A stretch of DNA of 64,000 nucleotides from Rhodoferax sp. (GTDB taxonomy: Bacteria; Pseudomonadota; Gammaproteobacteria; Burkholderiales; Burkholderiaceae_C). Of the stretch, positions 1 through 10,300 are shown one piece after another. Below the pieces are notes generated by a model, which had not been told where the DNA came from, did no database searches, and saw only the letters and a list, made by a program, of their open reading frames with translations. Every line of letters begins with the position of its first letter. Position 1 is the stretch's first letter. The translations under genes were made by a program, and so were the position numbers. The stretch lies in NCBI GenBank assembly GCA_030682475.1, contig JAUXOA010000040.1, forward strand, positions 25,412 through 89,411, in the 5' to 3' direction.

Positions 1-1329
1 GCGGAGCTGGCGCCGCCCATGGTGGTGTGCAACGAGGATTACCGCTTTGTCATCGCCGAGCAACTGCGCCTGATTGGCAAGCCCGGCACCATCGTGCTCG
101 AACCAACAGGCAGGAATACGGCCCCAGCCCTGACATTAGCTTCCTTGTCAGCTATCAAAACAGGTGCAGATCCGGTTTTACTGGTGATGCCGGCTGACCA
201 CGTCATCCTCGACCTCGCGGCGTTCCAGCGCGTTGTGAGCCAGGGTGCCGTGCTGGCAGCAGGCGGCGCAGTGGTCACTTTTGGTATCACACCCGATGCA
301 CCCGAGACCGGCTACGGCTACATCCAGTCCGGCGCGGCTTACACAGCGCCATCCGACCAAAGTAGCCCCTCCCCCGCCCGGCTGATCGCCCGCTTTGTGG
401 AAAAACCTGACCTGACCACGGCACAAGCCTATCTGGACGCGGGCTCGTACCTCTGGAACAGTGGCCTGTTCATGGTGCGCGCCTCGGTCTGGCTGGCCGC
501 CATGGGCGTCTGCCGGCCTGACATTCTGGCGGCCTGCCAAAGCGCTTGGGATCAGGGCTCAGTGGATGGCGAATTTGTCCGGGTTGGCAAGGAAGCCTTT
601 GCCGGGTGCCCCAGTGACTCGATCGATTACGCAGTCATGGAGCGCATTGCCGCTGGCGCAGCGGGGTCCGACCCCGGCACGGGCTCACTCCCGCCAGGGG
701 TGGTCATTGCACTCACTGCGGGCTGGTCGGACGTTGGCGCGTGGGATGCGTTGTGGCAAGTGCTGCCAAAAGACGATTGCGGCAACGTCAGCCAGGGCGA
801 CGTGCTGCTGCAAGACTGTCACAACACGCTGGTCCTGTCGGAACGCCGCCTGGTGGCCTGCGTCGGCGTGAGCGATCTGGTCGTGGTAGAAACTGCGGAC
901 GCCGTTTTGGTGGTGCACAAAGACTGGACGCAAGACGTCAAAAAAATCGTCGATACGCTTAAAAAACAAGGGCGTGCCGAAAGTTCTGTGCACCGCAAAG
1001 TATTCCGCCCCTGGGGCTCTTACGATGGCGTGGACGCCGGCGAGCGCTTTCAGGTCAAACGCATTGTGGTGAAACCTGGCGGCATTCTGTCGCTGCAAAT
1101 GCACCACCACCGCGCCGAACACTGGATTGTGGTCAGCGGCACGGCCAAGGTAACGAGGGGCGACAGCACGTTCTTGTTGTCAGAGAACGAGTCCACCTTT
1201 ATTCCACTGGGCACAACCCACCGCCTGGAGAATCCCGGCCACGTGGCGCTGGAGATGATCGAGGTCCAATCCGGTTCCTATTTGGGAGAAGACGATATCG
1301 TCCGGTTTGAAGATGTGTATGGGCGTTAG
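1..1329 (+). CDS. manC: Mannose-1-phosphate guanylyltransferase / mannose-6-phosphate isomerase, 5' end missing
   Basis: Bifunctional type II enzyme that makes GDP-mannose from mannose-1-phosphate and GTP and isomerises mannose-6-phosphate, feeding cytoplasmic sugar-nucleotide supply for LPS or exopolysaccharide. The frame is open from base 1, so the N-terminus with the nucleotide-binding GxGxRLxP motif lies outside the window; the ATG at 19 is internal. Visible are the nucleotidyltransferase core (VLEPTGRNTAPA, VMPADHVI, FVEKPD, SYLWNSGLF, SIDYAVME, GWSDVGAWDA) and a C-terminal cupin-type isomerase domain (RPWGSY, LQMHHHRAEHWIVVSGTA). Family length is about 470-480 aa, so roughly 30-40 residues are lost. 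Its stop overlaps the metF stop by 4 bases, tail to tail. The paralogue names cpsB and xanB would fit equally well. Confidence 0.93.
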   Translation, partial: AELAPPMVVCNEDYRFVIAEQLRLIGKPGTIVLEPTGRNTAPALTLASLSAIKTGADPVLLVMPADHVILDLAAFQRVVSQGAVLAAGGAVVTFGITPDAPETGYGYIQSGAAYTAPSDQSSPSPARLIARFVEKPDLTTAQAYLDAGSYLWNSGLFMVRASVWLAAMGVCRPDILAACQSAWDQGSVDGEFVRVGKEAFAGCPSDSIDYAVMERIAAGAAGSDPGTGSLPPGVVIALTAGWSDVGAWDALWQVLPKDDCGNVSQGDVLLQDCHNTLVLSERRLVACVGVSDLVVVETADAVLVVHKDWTQDVKKIVDTLKKQGRAESSVHRKVFRPWGSYDGVDAGERFQVKRIVVKPGGILSLQMHHHRAEHWIVVSGTAKVTRGDSTFLLSENESTFIPLGTTHRLENPGHVALEMIEVQSGSYLGEDDIVRFEDVYGR

Positions 1330-2168
1330 AAAAGATCCAGTCTTCTGCAAATTTCCAGGGTCGCCACGCTCTGGTTCATGGCGTAAAAGTGCAAGCCAGG
1401 TGCGCCACCGGCGCGCAGTTGCTCACACAGGCCGGTGACCACGTCCAGACCAAAGGCCCTGATCGACACCGTGTCGTCACCCAGGCTTTGCAGGCGCAGG
1501 CGAATCCAGCGCGGGATCTCGGCGCCGCAGGCATCGCTGAAGCGCATCAGTTGGGTCGAACTGGTGATGGGCATGATGCCGGGCACCACGGGCAGGGTCA
1601 GACCCAACGCGTCCACCTCTTCGACAAAACGGAAGTAGGCGTCGGCGTTGTAGAAGTACTGGGTGATGGCGGAGTTGGCTCCGGCTTTGACTTTGGCGGC
1701 AAAGGCCTGCAGGTCAGCCGCAGGTGACTTGGCTTGCGGATGCACCTCTGGGTAGGCCGCCACTTCGATGTGGAAATCGTCGCCGGTCTCAGTCCGGATA
1801 AACGCCACCAGGTCGCTGGCGTACTGGAACTCGCCACCGGCGCCGTAGCCGCTGGGCAGGTCGCCACGCAAGGCCACCAGGCGCTTCACACCCATGGCTT
1901 TGAGAATACCCAGGTGTTGGCGCAGCGTGACCCGTGTGGCGCCAATGCAGGAGAGGTGGGACGCCGCATCGACACCCTCGCCGAGGATGTCCCGTACCGT
2001 GGAGAAAGTGCCTTCCTGAGTCGAGCCCCCCGCACCAAAGGTGACCGAGCAAAACTCGGGCTTGAGGGCATAGAGTTGCTGCCGCACAGCGCGCAGCTTG
2101 TCGACCCCCTCGGGGGTTTTGGGGGGGAAGAACTCAATACTCAGGGGAATTGGCGAAGCTTTGTTCAT
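1326..2168 (-). CDS. metF: Methylenetetrahydrofolate reductase
   Basis: Flavoenzyme that reduces 5,10-methylene-THF to 5-methyl-THF, the methyl donor for methionine synthesis. The protein (280 aa from the MNKASP start) begins with the family signature SIEFFPPKTPEG and carries FCSVTFGAGGST, HLSCIGAT, LRGD and GANSAITQYFYNADAYFRF, all typical of MetF. I chose the ATG at 2168 because it forms an ATGA overlap with the tlyA stop, which suggests translational coupling; a start six codons upstream is possible but less likely. It is the last gene of the ahcY-tlyA-metF operon, so it is probably under the SAH riboswitch upstream of ahcY, consistent with its place in the S-adenosylmethionine cycle. Confidence 0.95.
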   Translation of the reverse strand: MNKASPIPLSIEFFPPKTPEGVDKLRAVRQQLYALKPEFCSVTFGAGGSTQEGTFSTVRDILGEGVDAASHLSCIGATRVTLRQHLGILKAMGVKRLVALRGDLPSGYGAGGEFQYASDLVAFIRTETGDDFHIEVAAYPEVHPQAKSPAADLQAFAAKVKAGANSAITQYFYNADAYFRFVEEVDALGLTLPVVPGIMPITSSTQLMRFSDACGAEIPRWIRLRLQSLGDDTVSIRAFGLDVVTGLCEQLRAGGAPGLHFYAMNQSVATLEICRRLDLF

Positions 2169-2950
2169 GGCCGCTTTCGGGAGCAAATAAAAAACTCACG
2201 GTTACCGTCGCCGCCTGCAATCGGCGAGTCGAACCAGGCGGTCACGGTCAGATCAAGCGCGACGCAGGCAGCGCGCAGGCGCTGCTCGATCAATGGGTAA
2301 AAGGCGACGTCGCGCACGATGCCGCCCTTGCCGACCTGGCCGGGTTGCAGCTCGAACTGCGGCTTGACCAGCGTCAGCAAGGTACCGCCCTGCTTAAGCA
2401 AGGGCACGATGGCCGGCAGCACCAGGGTTTGCGAGATGAAGGACAGGTCGGCCACGATCAGATCAAACGCGGGCACGAACTCCGGGCCTTCAACCCCCGT
2501 ACTGTCTTCATAAACCGCTATCAAATCAGCAGCAACCAGGGCGCGGGCGTTGACTTTTTCGACGCACAGCACGCGCGCGTCTGCGCGCAGCCGGGGGTGC
2601 AACTGGGCGCTGCCCACATCCACCCCGACGACAAACGCAGCCCCTTGCTGCAGCAGGCAGTCAGTGAAGCCGCCAGTGGACTGGCCCACATCCAGGCAGA
2701 TCAAGCCGGCAACCGACAGGCCCACCTGCTGCAGCGCAGCTTCGAGCTTCAGGCCACCGCGGGACACGTAACGGGCCTCCGAGTCGTCGAGCAGCTGGAT
2801 GGGCGCGTCGTCCGGAACCTCATCGCCATTTTTGGCGACGTTTTTCCATTCATTCCCCTTGCGCCACTGCACCCCATCCGCAATCAAACGCTGCGCTTGT
2901 GACCGGGTGCTGGCCAGACCGCGGGCCACCAAAAGCTGATCGGCGCGCAT
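2165..2950 (-). CDS. tlyA: TlyA-family RNA methyltransferase (S4 + FtsJ domains)
   Basis: Probable SAM-dependent 2'-O-ribose methyltransferase of rRNA; the family was first named hemolysin A. The 261-aa protein has an N-terminal S4 RNA-binding domain (RADQLLVARGLASTRSQAQRL) and a Rossmann methyltransferase domain from about residue 60 (YVSRGGLKLEAAL, CLDVGQSTGGFTDCLL, DLIVADLSFISQ). It overlaps ahcY by one base (TGATG) and metF by four. Being placed between ahcY and metF links an SAM-consuming enzyme with SAH recycling; this order occurs in other betaproteobacteria. Whether it methylates both rRNAs, as in mycobacteria, cannot be read from the sequence. Confidence 0.9.
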   Translation of the reverse strand: MRADQLLVARGLASTRSQAQRLIADGVQWRKGNEWKNVAKNGDEVPDDAPIQLLDDSEARYVSRGGLKLEAALQQVGLSVAGLICLDVGQSTGGFTDCLLQQGAAFVVGVDVGSAQLHPRLRADARVLCVEKVNARALVAADLIAVYEDSTGVEGPEFVPAFDLIVADLSFISQTLVLPAIVPLLKQGGTLLTLVKPQFELQPGQVGKGGIVRDVAFYPLIEQRLRAACVALDLTVTAWFDSPIAGGDGNREFFICSRKRP

Positions 2951-4398
2951 CAGTAGCGGTAGCTATCGGCTTTGTAAGGGCCAGCTTTGTTAACGCCAAT
3001 GTAGGCGGCCTGCTCGTCCGTCAGTTCGCTCAGCATGGCGCCGACTTTTTTCAGGTGCAAACGCGCCACTTTCTCATCCAGGTGCTTGGGCAGCACATAG
3101 ACCTTGCCGACCTTGTACTCTTTGGGCTTGGTAAACAGTTCGATCTGGGCAATGGTCTGGTTGGCAAAGCTGGACGACATCACAAAGCTGGGGTGGCCGG
3201 TGCCGCAACCCAGGTTCACCAAGCGGCCCTTGGCCAGCAGGATGATGCGCTTGGCGGGGGTCTTGCCTTTGGCCGGGAAGATCACGTGGTCAACTTGCGG
3301 CTTGATTTCTTCCCACTTGCACTTCGACAACGAGGCAACATCGATCTCATTGTCAAAGTGGCCAATGTTGCAGACGATGGCCTGGTCTTTCATGGCCGCC
3401 ATGTGCTTGTAGGTGATGACGTTTTTGTTGCCGGTGGCGGACACGAAAATATCGCACTTGTCGGCTGCGTATTCCATGGTGACCACTTTGTAGCCTTCCA
3501 TCGCAGCTTGCAGGGCGTTGATCGGGTCCACTTCGGTCACCCAGACCTGGGCGGACAGCGCGCGCAGGGCCTGGGCCGAACCTTTGCCGACATCCCCGTA
3601 ACCGGCCACGCAAGCCACTTTGCCAGCGATCATCACGTCGGTGGCGCGCTTGATGGCATCCACCAAAGACTCGCGGCAGCCGTACAGGTTGTCGAACTTG
3701 CTCTTGGTTACCGAGTCGTTGACATTGATGGCGCGCAAGGCCAGCTCGCCCCTGGCTGACATTTCATTCAAGCGCAGCACGCCGGTGGTGGTTTCTTCGG
3801 TCACGCCAATGATGTTTTTCAGGCGGCGGCTGTACCAGGTCGGGTCCAATTTCAGCTTGGCCTTGATGGCATTGAACAGGCAAATCTCTTCTTCGCTGCC
3901 GGGCTTGGCCAGCACCTTGATGTCTTTCTCGGCCTTGGCACCCAGATGCATCAACAAGGTGGCGTCGCCACCGTCGTCCAGAATCATGTTCGGGCCCTCA
4001 AGCTTGCTGCCCTTCTTGCCAAATTCGAAGATGCGGTGGGTGTAATCCCAATAGTCGGTCAGGTTTTCGCCCTTGTAGGCAAACACCGGCGTGCCCGCGA
4101 CCACCAGCGCAGCGGCGGCATGGTCTTGCGTGGAGAAAATATTGCACGAAGCCCAGCGCACCTCGGCACCCAGCGCCTGCAGGGTCTCAATCAGCACGCC
4201 GGTCTGAATCGTCATGTGCAGCGAGCCGGTGATGCGCGCGCCCTTGAGCGGCTGCGCCTTGGCAAATTCTTCGCGAATCGCCATCAGACCGGGCATTTCG
4301 GTCTGGGCAATGTTCAACTCCTTGCGGCCCCAGGCGGCCAGGCTCAGGTCGGCAGCTTCATAGTCTTGGTTCTTGACAGGTTTCAATACGGCGCTCAT
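2950..4398 (-). CDS. ahcY: Adenosylhomocysteinase (S-adenosylhomocysteine hydrolase)
   Basis: NAD-dependent cytoplasmic enzyme that splits S-adenosylhomocysteine into adenosine and homocysteine, relieving product inhibition of methyltransferases. The 482-aa protein shows the substrate-binding [13 protein letters not shown], the NAD-binding [20 protein letters not shown] and the C-terminal KADSYRY that reaches into the neighbouring subunit's cofactor site, so it is complete. It is the first gene of the ahcY-tlyA-metF operon. The start is an ATG with GGAGTG just upstream. A long leader with an SAH riboswitch lies ahead of it, so high SAH should raise expression. Confidence 0.98.
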   Translation of the reverse strand: MSAVLKPVKNQDYEAADLSLAAWGRKELNIAQTEMPGLMAIREEFAKAQPLKGARITGSLHMTIQTGVLIETLQALGAEVRWASCNIFSTQDHAAAALVVAGTPVFAYKGENLTDYWDYTHRIFEFGKKGSKLEGPNMILDDGGDATLLMHLGAKAEKDIKVLAKPGSEEEICLFNAIKAKLKLDPTWYSRRLKNIIGVTEETTTGVLRLNEMSARGELALRAINVNDSVTKSKFDNLYGCRESLVDAIKRATDVMIAGKVACVAGYGDVGKGSAQALRALSAQVWVTEVDPINALQAAMEGYKVVTMEYAADKCDIFVSATGNKNVITYKHMAAMKDQAIVCNIGHFDNEIDVASLSKCKWEEIKPQVDHVIFPAKGKTPAKRIILLAKGRLVNLGCGTGHPSFVMSSSFANQTIAQIELFTKPKEYKVGKVYVLPKHLDEKVARLHLKKVGAMLSELTDEQAAYIGVNKAGPYKADSYRY

Positions 4399-4475
4399 GG
4401 TTCACTCCAAAAGTAAATTTGAAAAACCACTGCCGACGCGGGAGACTTTTGAGAAAGACTCACCGCACAGACCAG

Positions 4476-4566
4476 TGGGTGAGCGCGGTTAATGCGGTGA
4501 CTTGAAACTTCCCAAACCACCCGGTCCGAGCCTCGTTCAACATGCGTGAACTGCAACGCTCCTCGG
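4476..4566 (-). promoter_or_regulatory. SAH riboswitch
   Basis: On the minus strand the leader has CCGAGGAGCGTTGC (from 4566 down), then GGCTCGG that closes a first helix with CCGAG, then GCGCTCACCC (about 4485 down), which can pair with the GGAGCG loop segment as a pseudoknot. These are the conserved blocks of the S-adenosylhomocysteine riboswitch found upstream of ahcY in beta- and gammaproteobacteria. It starts a few bases after the predicted transcription start and ends about 80 bases before the ahcY ATG. SAH binding is expected to switch the ahcY-tlyA-metF operon on. Confidence 0.88.
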
Positions 4567-4576
4567 AAGAAGCCCG

Positions 4577-4605
4577 ATTATACGGATTGACTGACGGGAG
4601 CAAAC
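4577..4605 (-). promoter_or_regulatory. Promoter of the ahcY operon
   Basis: A perfect -10 hexamer TATAAT lies at 4582-4577 on the minus strand, 10 bases before the first riboswitch base. The -35 is weak (GTTTGC or TTTGCT at 4605-4599, spacer 16-17). The close fit of predicted start and riboswitch 5' end supports it. Confidence 0.7.
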
Positions 4606-4671
4606 TTGCATCGCTATCCGATCAGATACCGATATGCAACCTTGTATGCAGTGATCGAGCTTGCCTGATCT

Positions 4672-4700
4672 TTGGCAAGCTGTGCCTCACCGCTTAAAAT
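4672..4700 (+). promoter_or_regulatory. Promoter of prfC
   Basis: TTGGCA at 4672-4677 and TAAAAT at 4695-4700 with an ideal 17-base spacer give a good sigma-70 promoter about 90 bases before the prfC start. It is divergent from the ahcY promoter in the same 396-base intergenic region. Confidence 0.6.
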
Positions 4701-4794
4701 CCATTCTTGACCAACGCCACCCTGGCACCGCCTCGCGCCGAAGTGTTCTCGGACATCCCCCGTTGCACCTAGAGAACTGATCTGGAATTAATCT

Positions 4795-6426
4795 GTGACT
4801 TTTGAAAAAGAAACCCGGCGCCGCCGCACCTTTGCCATCATCTCCCACCCGGACGCCGGCAAGACCACGCTGACGGAAAAGCTGCTGCTGTTCTCGGGCG
4901 CGATCCAGATCGCAGGCTCTGTCAAGGCGCGCAAAGCGACCCGCCACGCCACCAGCGACTGGATGGAGATCGAGAAGCAGCGCGGCATCTCAGTGGCATC
5001 TTCCGTCATGCAGATGCTGTACCGCGAGCACGTCATCAACCTGCTCGACACGCCCGGTCACAAGGACTTTTCCGAAGACACCTACCGCGTGCTGACCGCC
5101 GTCGATTCGGCGCTGATGGTGATCGACGCCGCCAACGGCGTGGAGGCGCAAACCCGGCGCCTGATCGAGGTCTGCCGCCAGCGCAACACGCCCATCATCA
5201 CCTTTGTCAACAAGATGGACCGCGAGGTGCGCGAGCCGCTCGACATCCTGGACGAGATCGAGCGCGAGCTGGGCATGCCCTGCGTGCCCATGACCTGGCC
5301 GGTGGGCCAGGGCAAAACCTTTGGCGGCATCGTCAACTTGCGCACGCACGCCATGACGGTGTTCGAGTCGGGCCAGGAGCGGCGCCCGCAGGACTTCACC
5401 ACCATTCCCTTGAGCGAGTACGCCACGCTGTTCAAGCGCTTTGGCCACGAGTTCGAGACCGCCATGGAGAGCATGGAACTGGCCACCGGCGCCTCACCGA
5501 CCTGGGACCACGCCGCCTTTCTGGCGGGCCAGCAGACCCCGGTATTCTTTGGCTCGGGCGTGAACAACTTTGGCGTGATGGAAGTGCTGAACGCGCTGGT
5601 GGACCTGGCGCCCTCGCCCCAGCCGCGAACCAGTTCACGCATCGTCAACCAGCAGCCAGTGATCGAGGAGGTGCGGCCGCAAGACGACGCCTTCTCGGGC
5701 GTGGTGTTCAAGGTGCAGGCCAATATGGATGCCAATCACCGCGACCGCATTGCCTTTGTGCGCATGTGCTCGGGCAGGTACACGCCGGGCCTGAAGCTCA
5801 AGGTCATGCGCACCAGCAAAGAACTGCGCCCGACCAGCGTCGTCACTTTCATGAGCCAGCGCCGCGAGGCGGTGGAAGAAGCCTATGCCGGCGACATCGT
5901 GGGTTTTACCACCCACGGCGGCGTGCAGTTGGGCGACACCATCACCGACGGCAGCGTGGCCCTGCAATTCACCGGCCTGCCCTTTTTTGCGCCCGAACTC
6001 TTCATGACAGTCGTGCTGCGCAACCCCTTGCGCACCAAGCAGTTGCAGCAAGGCCTGGCGCAGTTGGGTGAAGAAGGCGCGATTCAGGTGTTTCGCCCCG
6101 AGATCGGCGGCAACATGCTGCTCGGTGCCATCGGCCAACTTCAATTCGAGGTGGTGCAGCACCGTCTGAAAGGCGAGTATGACGCCGACATCCGGTTGGA
6201 GGGCAGCCAGTACACCGGCGCGCGCTGGATCAGCGCCGACTCTCCCGCAGAGCTCAAGACCTTTTGCGAGGCCTACCCGATGCGCATGGCACGCGATGCG
6301 GCCAACACGCTGGCCTATCTGTGCACCTCGCCTTATGACGTGCGGCTGGCACAGGAGCGTTTCCCGAAAATCCATTTTCACCCGCTGCGCGAACATGCGG
6401 GCTTGGCGCTGCAAAGCATCGGTTGA
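4795..6426 (+). CDS. prfC: Peptide chain release factor 3
   Basis: Translational GTPase that removes RF1/RF2 from the ribosome after peptide release. The 543-aa protein has the complete G domain (SHPDAGKTTLTE as G1, EKQRGISV as G2 region, LLDTPGHKDF as G3, VNKMDRE as G4), then domain II and the RF3-specific C-terminal domain, ending at the normal length. The start is GTG at 4795; no upstream ATG fits, and the N-terminus MTFEKETRRRRTFAIISHPD matches the family. The Shine-Dalgarno is weak. It is followed, after a short repeat, by a HAD phosphatase that may share its transcript. Confidence 0.97.
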   Translation: MTFEKETRRRRTFAIISHPDAGKTTLTEKLLLFSGAIQIAGSVKARKATRHATSDWMEIEKQRGISVASSVMQMLYREHVINLLDTPGHKDFSEDTYRVLTAVDSALMVIDAANGVEAQTRRLIEVCRQRNTPIITFVNKMDREVREPLDILDEIERELGMPCVPMTWPVGQGKTFGGIVNLRTHAMTVFESGQERRPQDFTTIPLSEYATLFKRFGHEFETAMESMELATGASPTWDHAAFLAGQQTPVFFGSGVNNFGVMEVLNALVDLAPSPQPRTSSRIVNQQPVIEEVRPQDDAFSGVVFKVQANMDANHRDRIAFVRMCSGRYTPGLKLKVMRTSKELRPTSVVTFMSQRREAVEEAYAGDIVGFTTHGGVQLGDTITDGSVALQFTGLPFFAPELFMTVVLRNPLRTKQLQQGLAQLGEEGAIQVFRPEIGGNMLLGAIGQLQFEVVQHRLKGEYDADIRLEGSQYTGARWISADSPAELKTFCEAYPMRMARDAANTLAYLCTSPYDVRLAQERFPKIHFHPLREHAGLALQSIG

Positions 6427-6448
6427 AAGCTGTGCTGCCCCTCCCAAA

Positions 6449-6472
6449 CCGTTCGCACTGAGCTTGTCGAAG
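6449..6472 (+). repeat. Half copy of a GTTCG...TGTCGAAG palindromic repeat
   Basis: The 24-base element runs CCGTTCGCACTGAG then CTTGTCGAAG. The same element occurs inverted at 33426-33449 and as a full two-arm palindrome at 12510-12560. It occupies the gap between prfC and the next gene and creates a spurious GTG start at 6472. Confidence 0.75.
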
Positions 6473-6483
6473 TGCCCGACATC

Positions 6484-7326
6484 ATGTTGCCCCTGTCGCA
6501 TTGGCCGCTTGAAGACCGCCGCAACATCTTCGGCGTTTTCACCGACATCGACGATACGCTGACGACCGAGGGCGCCATCACGCCGGATGCTTTGCAGGCG
6601 CTGAGCGATTTGAAGGTAGCCGGCCTGCAGGTGATTGCCATCACCGGGCGGCCAATTGGCTGGAGCGAGCCCTTTGCGCGCGGCGACGCCAGTCAGGGTA
6701 TCTCGCCCTGGCCGATGGACGCCATCGTGGCGGAGAACGGCGCCGTGGCCTTTGTTTTGAATGAAAGCGGTCTGCAGCCACCGTCCCTATTTCGCAAGCA
6801 GCCTGCAAAACTGTATCAACAAGACGCCGCCACCCGCGCTGCCAATTACACCCGGATGCAGGAAGTGGCGGCTCAGGTTCTGCGTGAGGTACCCGGCGCC
6901 CGACTGGCGCAAGACTCGGGCGGCCGCGAAACCGACATCGCAATTGACCACAGCGAGTTCACGCACCTGCCCCCGGAAAAAATCGCACAGGCGGTCCAGA
7001 TCATTCAAAGCGCAGGTATGACCGCCACCGTCAGCAGCATTCACATCAACGGCTGGTTTGGTGCCCACAACAAGCTGGCAGGGGCGCGCTGGATCGTGCG
7101 CGAACTGTTCGGCCGGGATCTGGATGTCGAGCTCAGGCGCTGGGTCTTTGTCGGCGACTCGACCAACGACCAGTTGATGTTTGCGCATTTCCCGCACAGC
7201 GTGGGGGTGGCCAATATCCGCCGGTTTGAGGCGGAGCTGAGCCACCAGCCACGTTACATCACGCAAGGCTTGCGTGGTGCCGGGTTTGCCGAGGTGGCCC
7301 GCGCGATTCTCTGCGCGCGCGATTGA
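6484..7326 (+). CDS. HAD-superfamily (type IIB) sugar-phosphate phosphatase-like protein
   Basis: Predicted cytoplasmic Mg-dependent phosphatase. The 280-aa protein has HAD motif I as FTDIDDTLT (DxDxT), motif II around ITGRP, a cap region in the middle, a lysine in the NKLAGARW stretch and motif III/IV as FVGDSTNDQLMF. This arrangement resembles the Cof-type, mannosyl-3-phosphoglycerate and sucrose-phosphate phosphatases. I chose ATG 6484 because the upstream GTG 6472 lies inside a repeat. The substrate is not evident. The manC gene a few kilobases away is not enough to argue for a mannosyl compound. Confidence 0.8.
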   Translation: MLPLSHWPLEDRRNIFGVFTDIDDTLTTEGAITPDALQALSDLKVAGLQVIAITGRPIGWSEPFARGDASQGISPWPMDAIVAENGAVAFVLNESGLQPPSLFRKQPAKLYQQDAATRAANYTRMQEVAAQVLREVPGARLAQDSGGRETDIAIDHSEFTHLPPEKIAQAVQIIQSAGMTATVSSIHINGWFGAHNKLAGARWIVRELFGRDLDVELRRWVFVGDSTNDQLMFAHFPHSVGVANIRRFEAELSHQPRYITQGLRGAGFAEVARAILCARD

Positions 7327-7347
7327 TTCTGCAGGCCTTGACCCACT

Positions 7348-10300
7348 TCACCGGCTCAATACTGCCACCAGTGCCACCCCCGTAGGGGTGCCCAGCTTCA
7401 CCACCCCTTCCGGCGTCGCAGCCGCCACCACGCGCCCACCGGCGTTGCCGCCGTCCGGTCCGAGGTCGATCACCCAGTCGGCTTCGGCGATCACATCGAG
7501 GTCGTGTTCAATCACCACCACGCTGTGGCCGCCGTCGACCAGGCGGTGCAGCACTTTGATGAGCTTTTCGACATCCGCCATGTGCAGTCCGACGGTCGGT
7601 TCGTCCAGCACGTACAAAGTGTGCGGCGCCTTCATCCCGCGCCTCGTGATGTCATCGCGCACCTTGCTCAGTTCAGTCACCAGCTTGATGCGCTGCGCCT
7701 CGCCACCGCTGAGCGTGGGCGACGGCTGGCCCAGCGTGAGGTAGCCCAGCCCGACGTCTTTCAGCAGTTGCAGCGGATGGCTGATATTGGGCATGGCGGC
7801 GAAGAATTCGACCGCCTCATCGACTTCCATTTGCAGCACGTCGCCTATGTTTTTGCCGCGCCAGGTCACCGCCAGGGTTTCGGGGTTGAAGCGCGCGCCC
7901 TTGCAGGTTTCGCACAGCACTTTGACGTCGGGCAGGAAACTCATGGCGATGGTGCGGATGCCCTGCCCTTCACAGCCGGCGCAGCGGCCCTCACCGGTGT
8001 TGAAGCTGAAGCGGTTGGCGGCATAGCCTCGCGCTTTGGCTTCCAGCGTGTCGGCAAACAGCTTGCGGATGATGTCCCAGAAGCCGATGTAGGTGGCTGG
8101 GCAACTGCGCGGGGTTTTGCCGATGGGGGTCTGGTCCACTTCCAGTACGCGGTCGACAAGCTCAAAGCCCGTAACAGCCGCGCAGCCGACCCAGGTGATG
8201 GGTTCGCCTGCGGCCAGTGCGTCGCGGCCGGCTTTGGTGCTGCGTTTCTGGACCGCGGTGTGCACGTTGACCAGCAGCACGTCGCGGGCGAGGGTGGATT
8301 TACCGGAGCCGGAGACGCCGGTGACGGCGACGAGGCGGCTGAGGGGGACGTCGGCGGTGACGTTTTGCAGGTTGTGCAGGGTGGCGCCCGTGACGGTGAG
8401 CCAGCGCTGCGCTGAAATCGCTGCAACGGGGTCCGTCACTACGCTTCTTCTGGCCTGTAGCGGGTGTTGCATGGCGTGCAGCAGATAGCGGCCGGTCTGC
8501 GAGTCGCTGGCTTGCACGATATCGGCCACCGTGCCTTCGGCCACCAGTCGTCCGCCGCGTTTGCCGGCGCTGGGGCCGATGTCGATGATGTGGTCGGCGT
8601 GGCGAATCGTGTCTTCATCGTGCTCCACCACTACCAGTGTGTTGCCTTTGTCGCTCAGGCTTTTTAGCGCACCCAACAGGATCTGGTTGTCACGCGCGTG
8701 CAGGCCGATGGTGGGCTCGTCCAGCACGTAGCACACGCCCTGCAGGTTGCTGCCGAGTTGCGCCGCCAGACGGATGCGCTGGGCCTCGCCACCACTGAGC
8801 GTCGGCGCACCACGATCGAGCGTCAGGTAGCCCAGGCCGACCTGTTCGAGAAACTCCAGTCGGCTTTTTATTTCCGGAATCAGGTCGCGGGAAATGCCCG
8901 CTTCGCGCGCACTCATGCGGTTCTTGTCTTGAAGGGTTTGGACCCACTGCCGGATGTCGGTCACGCTCAGGCGGGCGAGGTCGGTGATGCTCACACCATT
9001 GAACTTCACGGCGCGGGCGGTCGCGTTCAGGCGGGTACCCGCGCAACCGGGGCAAGCCGCATCCACCAAGTCTTCCACCTCAGGCTCGGCAAAGGTCTGC
9101 TCGCGCCCCTTGTTGTCATCGTCACGAACGGAATCGTCAAACACCTTGCGCTGCTCTTTGGTCAAGCGCACACCGGTGCCGACGCAGTCCGGGCACCAGC
9201 CGTGCTTGCTGTTGTAGGAAAACAGGCGCGGGTCCAGCTCGGCATAGCTGGTGCTGCACAGCGGGCAGGCGCGCTGGGTGGAGAAAGCAGCCAGCGTACC
9301 GATGGTGGCGGTCGATGTACCGGCCAGCATGGCCTCGCGCAAGCCGCTCAGATTGCTCAGCACATGCACCACCCCCTTGCCATGCACCAGCGCGGCAGCC
9401 AGCGCCTCGCGCAAGGCCGCCTCTTTCTCCGGCAACACGTCCAGACTGGCCACCGGCAGCTCAATCGTATGCTCCTTGAATCGGTCAATGCGCGGGAAAC
9501 CGGTGGTCGGTAAAAAGTTGCCATCCACCCGCAGATGGGTGAAGCCACGCGGCCGCGCCCAATCCGCCAGCTCGGTGTACACGCCCTTGCGGTTCATCAC
9601 CAAAGGGGCCAGCAAGCCGATGTGCTGGCCGGAGAAGTTTTTCAGCAATTGCGCGGCAATGCTGTCCGGCGTTTGCGGCGCTACTGCCGTGCCGTCATGG
9701 ATGCAGTGCTGTGTGCCGAGCTTCACAAACAGCAGACGCAAAAAATGCCAGACCTCGGTGGTGGTGCCGACGGTTGATTTTCTGCCGCCACGGGACAAGC
9801 GCTGCTCGATCGCCACGGTGGGCGGAATGCCGTACACCGCGTCCACTTCCGGCCGCCCGGCCGGCTGCACGATGGAGCGGGCATAGGCGTTGAGCGACTC
9901 CAGGTAACGGCGCTGGCCTTCGTTGAAGAGGATGTCGAAGGCCAGCGTCGATTTGCCCGAGCCAGACACGCCAGTGATCACATTGAACTTGCCGCGCGGG
10001 ATGTTGACACTGAGGGATTTGAGGTTGTGTTCTCGGGCGTTGATGATCTGGATCGACTGTGCGGTGCCCGCTGGAGATGCGTCATTGCGAGCAACGCGAA
10101 GCAATCCATCTTCCAAAGGCATGGATTGCTTCGTTCCTCGCAATGACGGGAGGGAGGAGGGGACCCAGCTCCTCGCCTCTTGCACTGTTGCAACACCAAT
10201 CCCCAATGCGCTGTCGTACTCGCGCAAGGCCTTGCCAGTGTGCGAGCTCGGGTGCTGGCGCACATCTTCTGGGGTGCCCACAGTCACCACTTCACCACCA

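Noticed and set aside
2899..3759. 286-codon open frame on the plus strand
   Set aside because: Lies entirely antisense to tlyA/ahcY; the protein is low-complexity (His/Gly/Val-rich) as expected from the opposite strand of a GC-rich gene.
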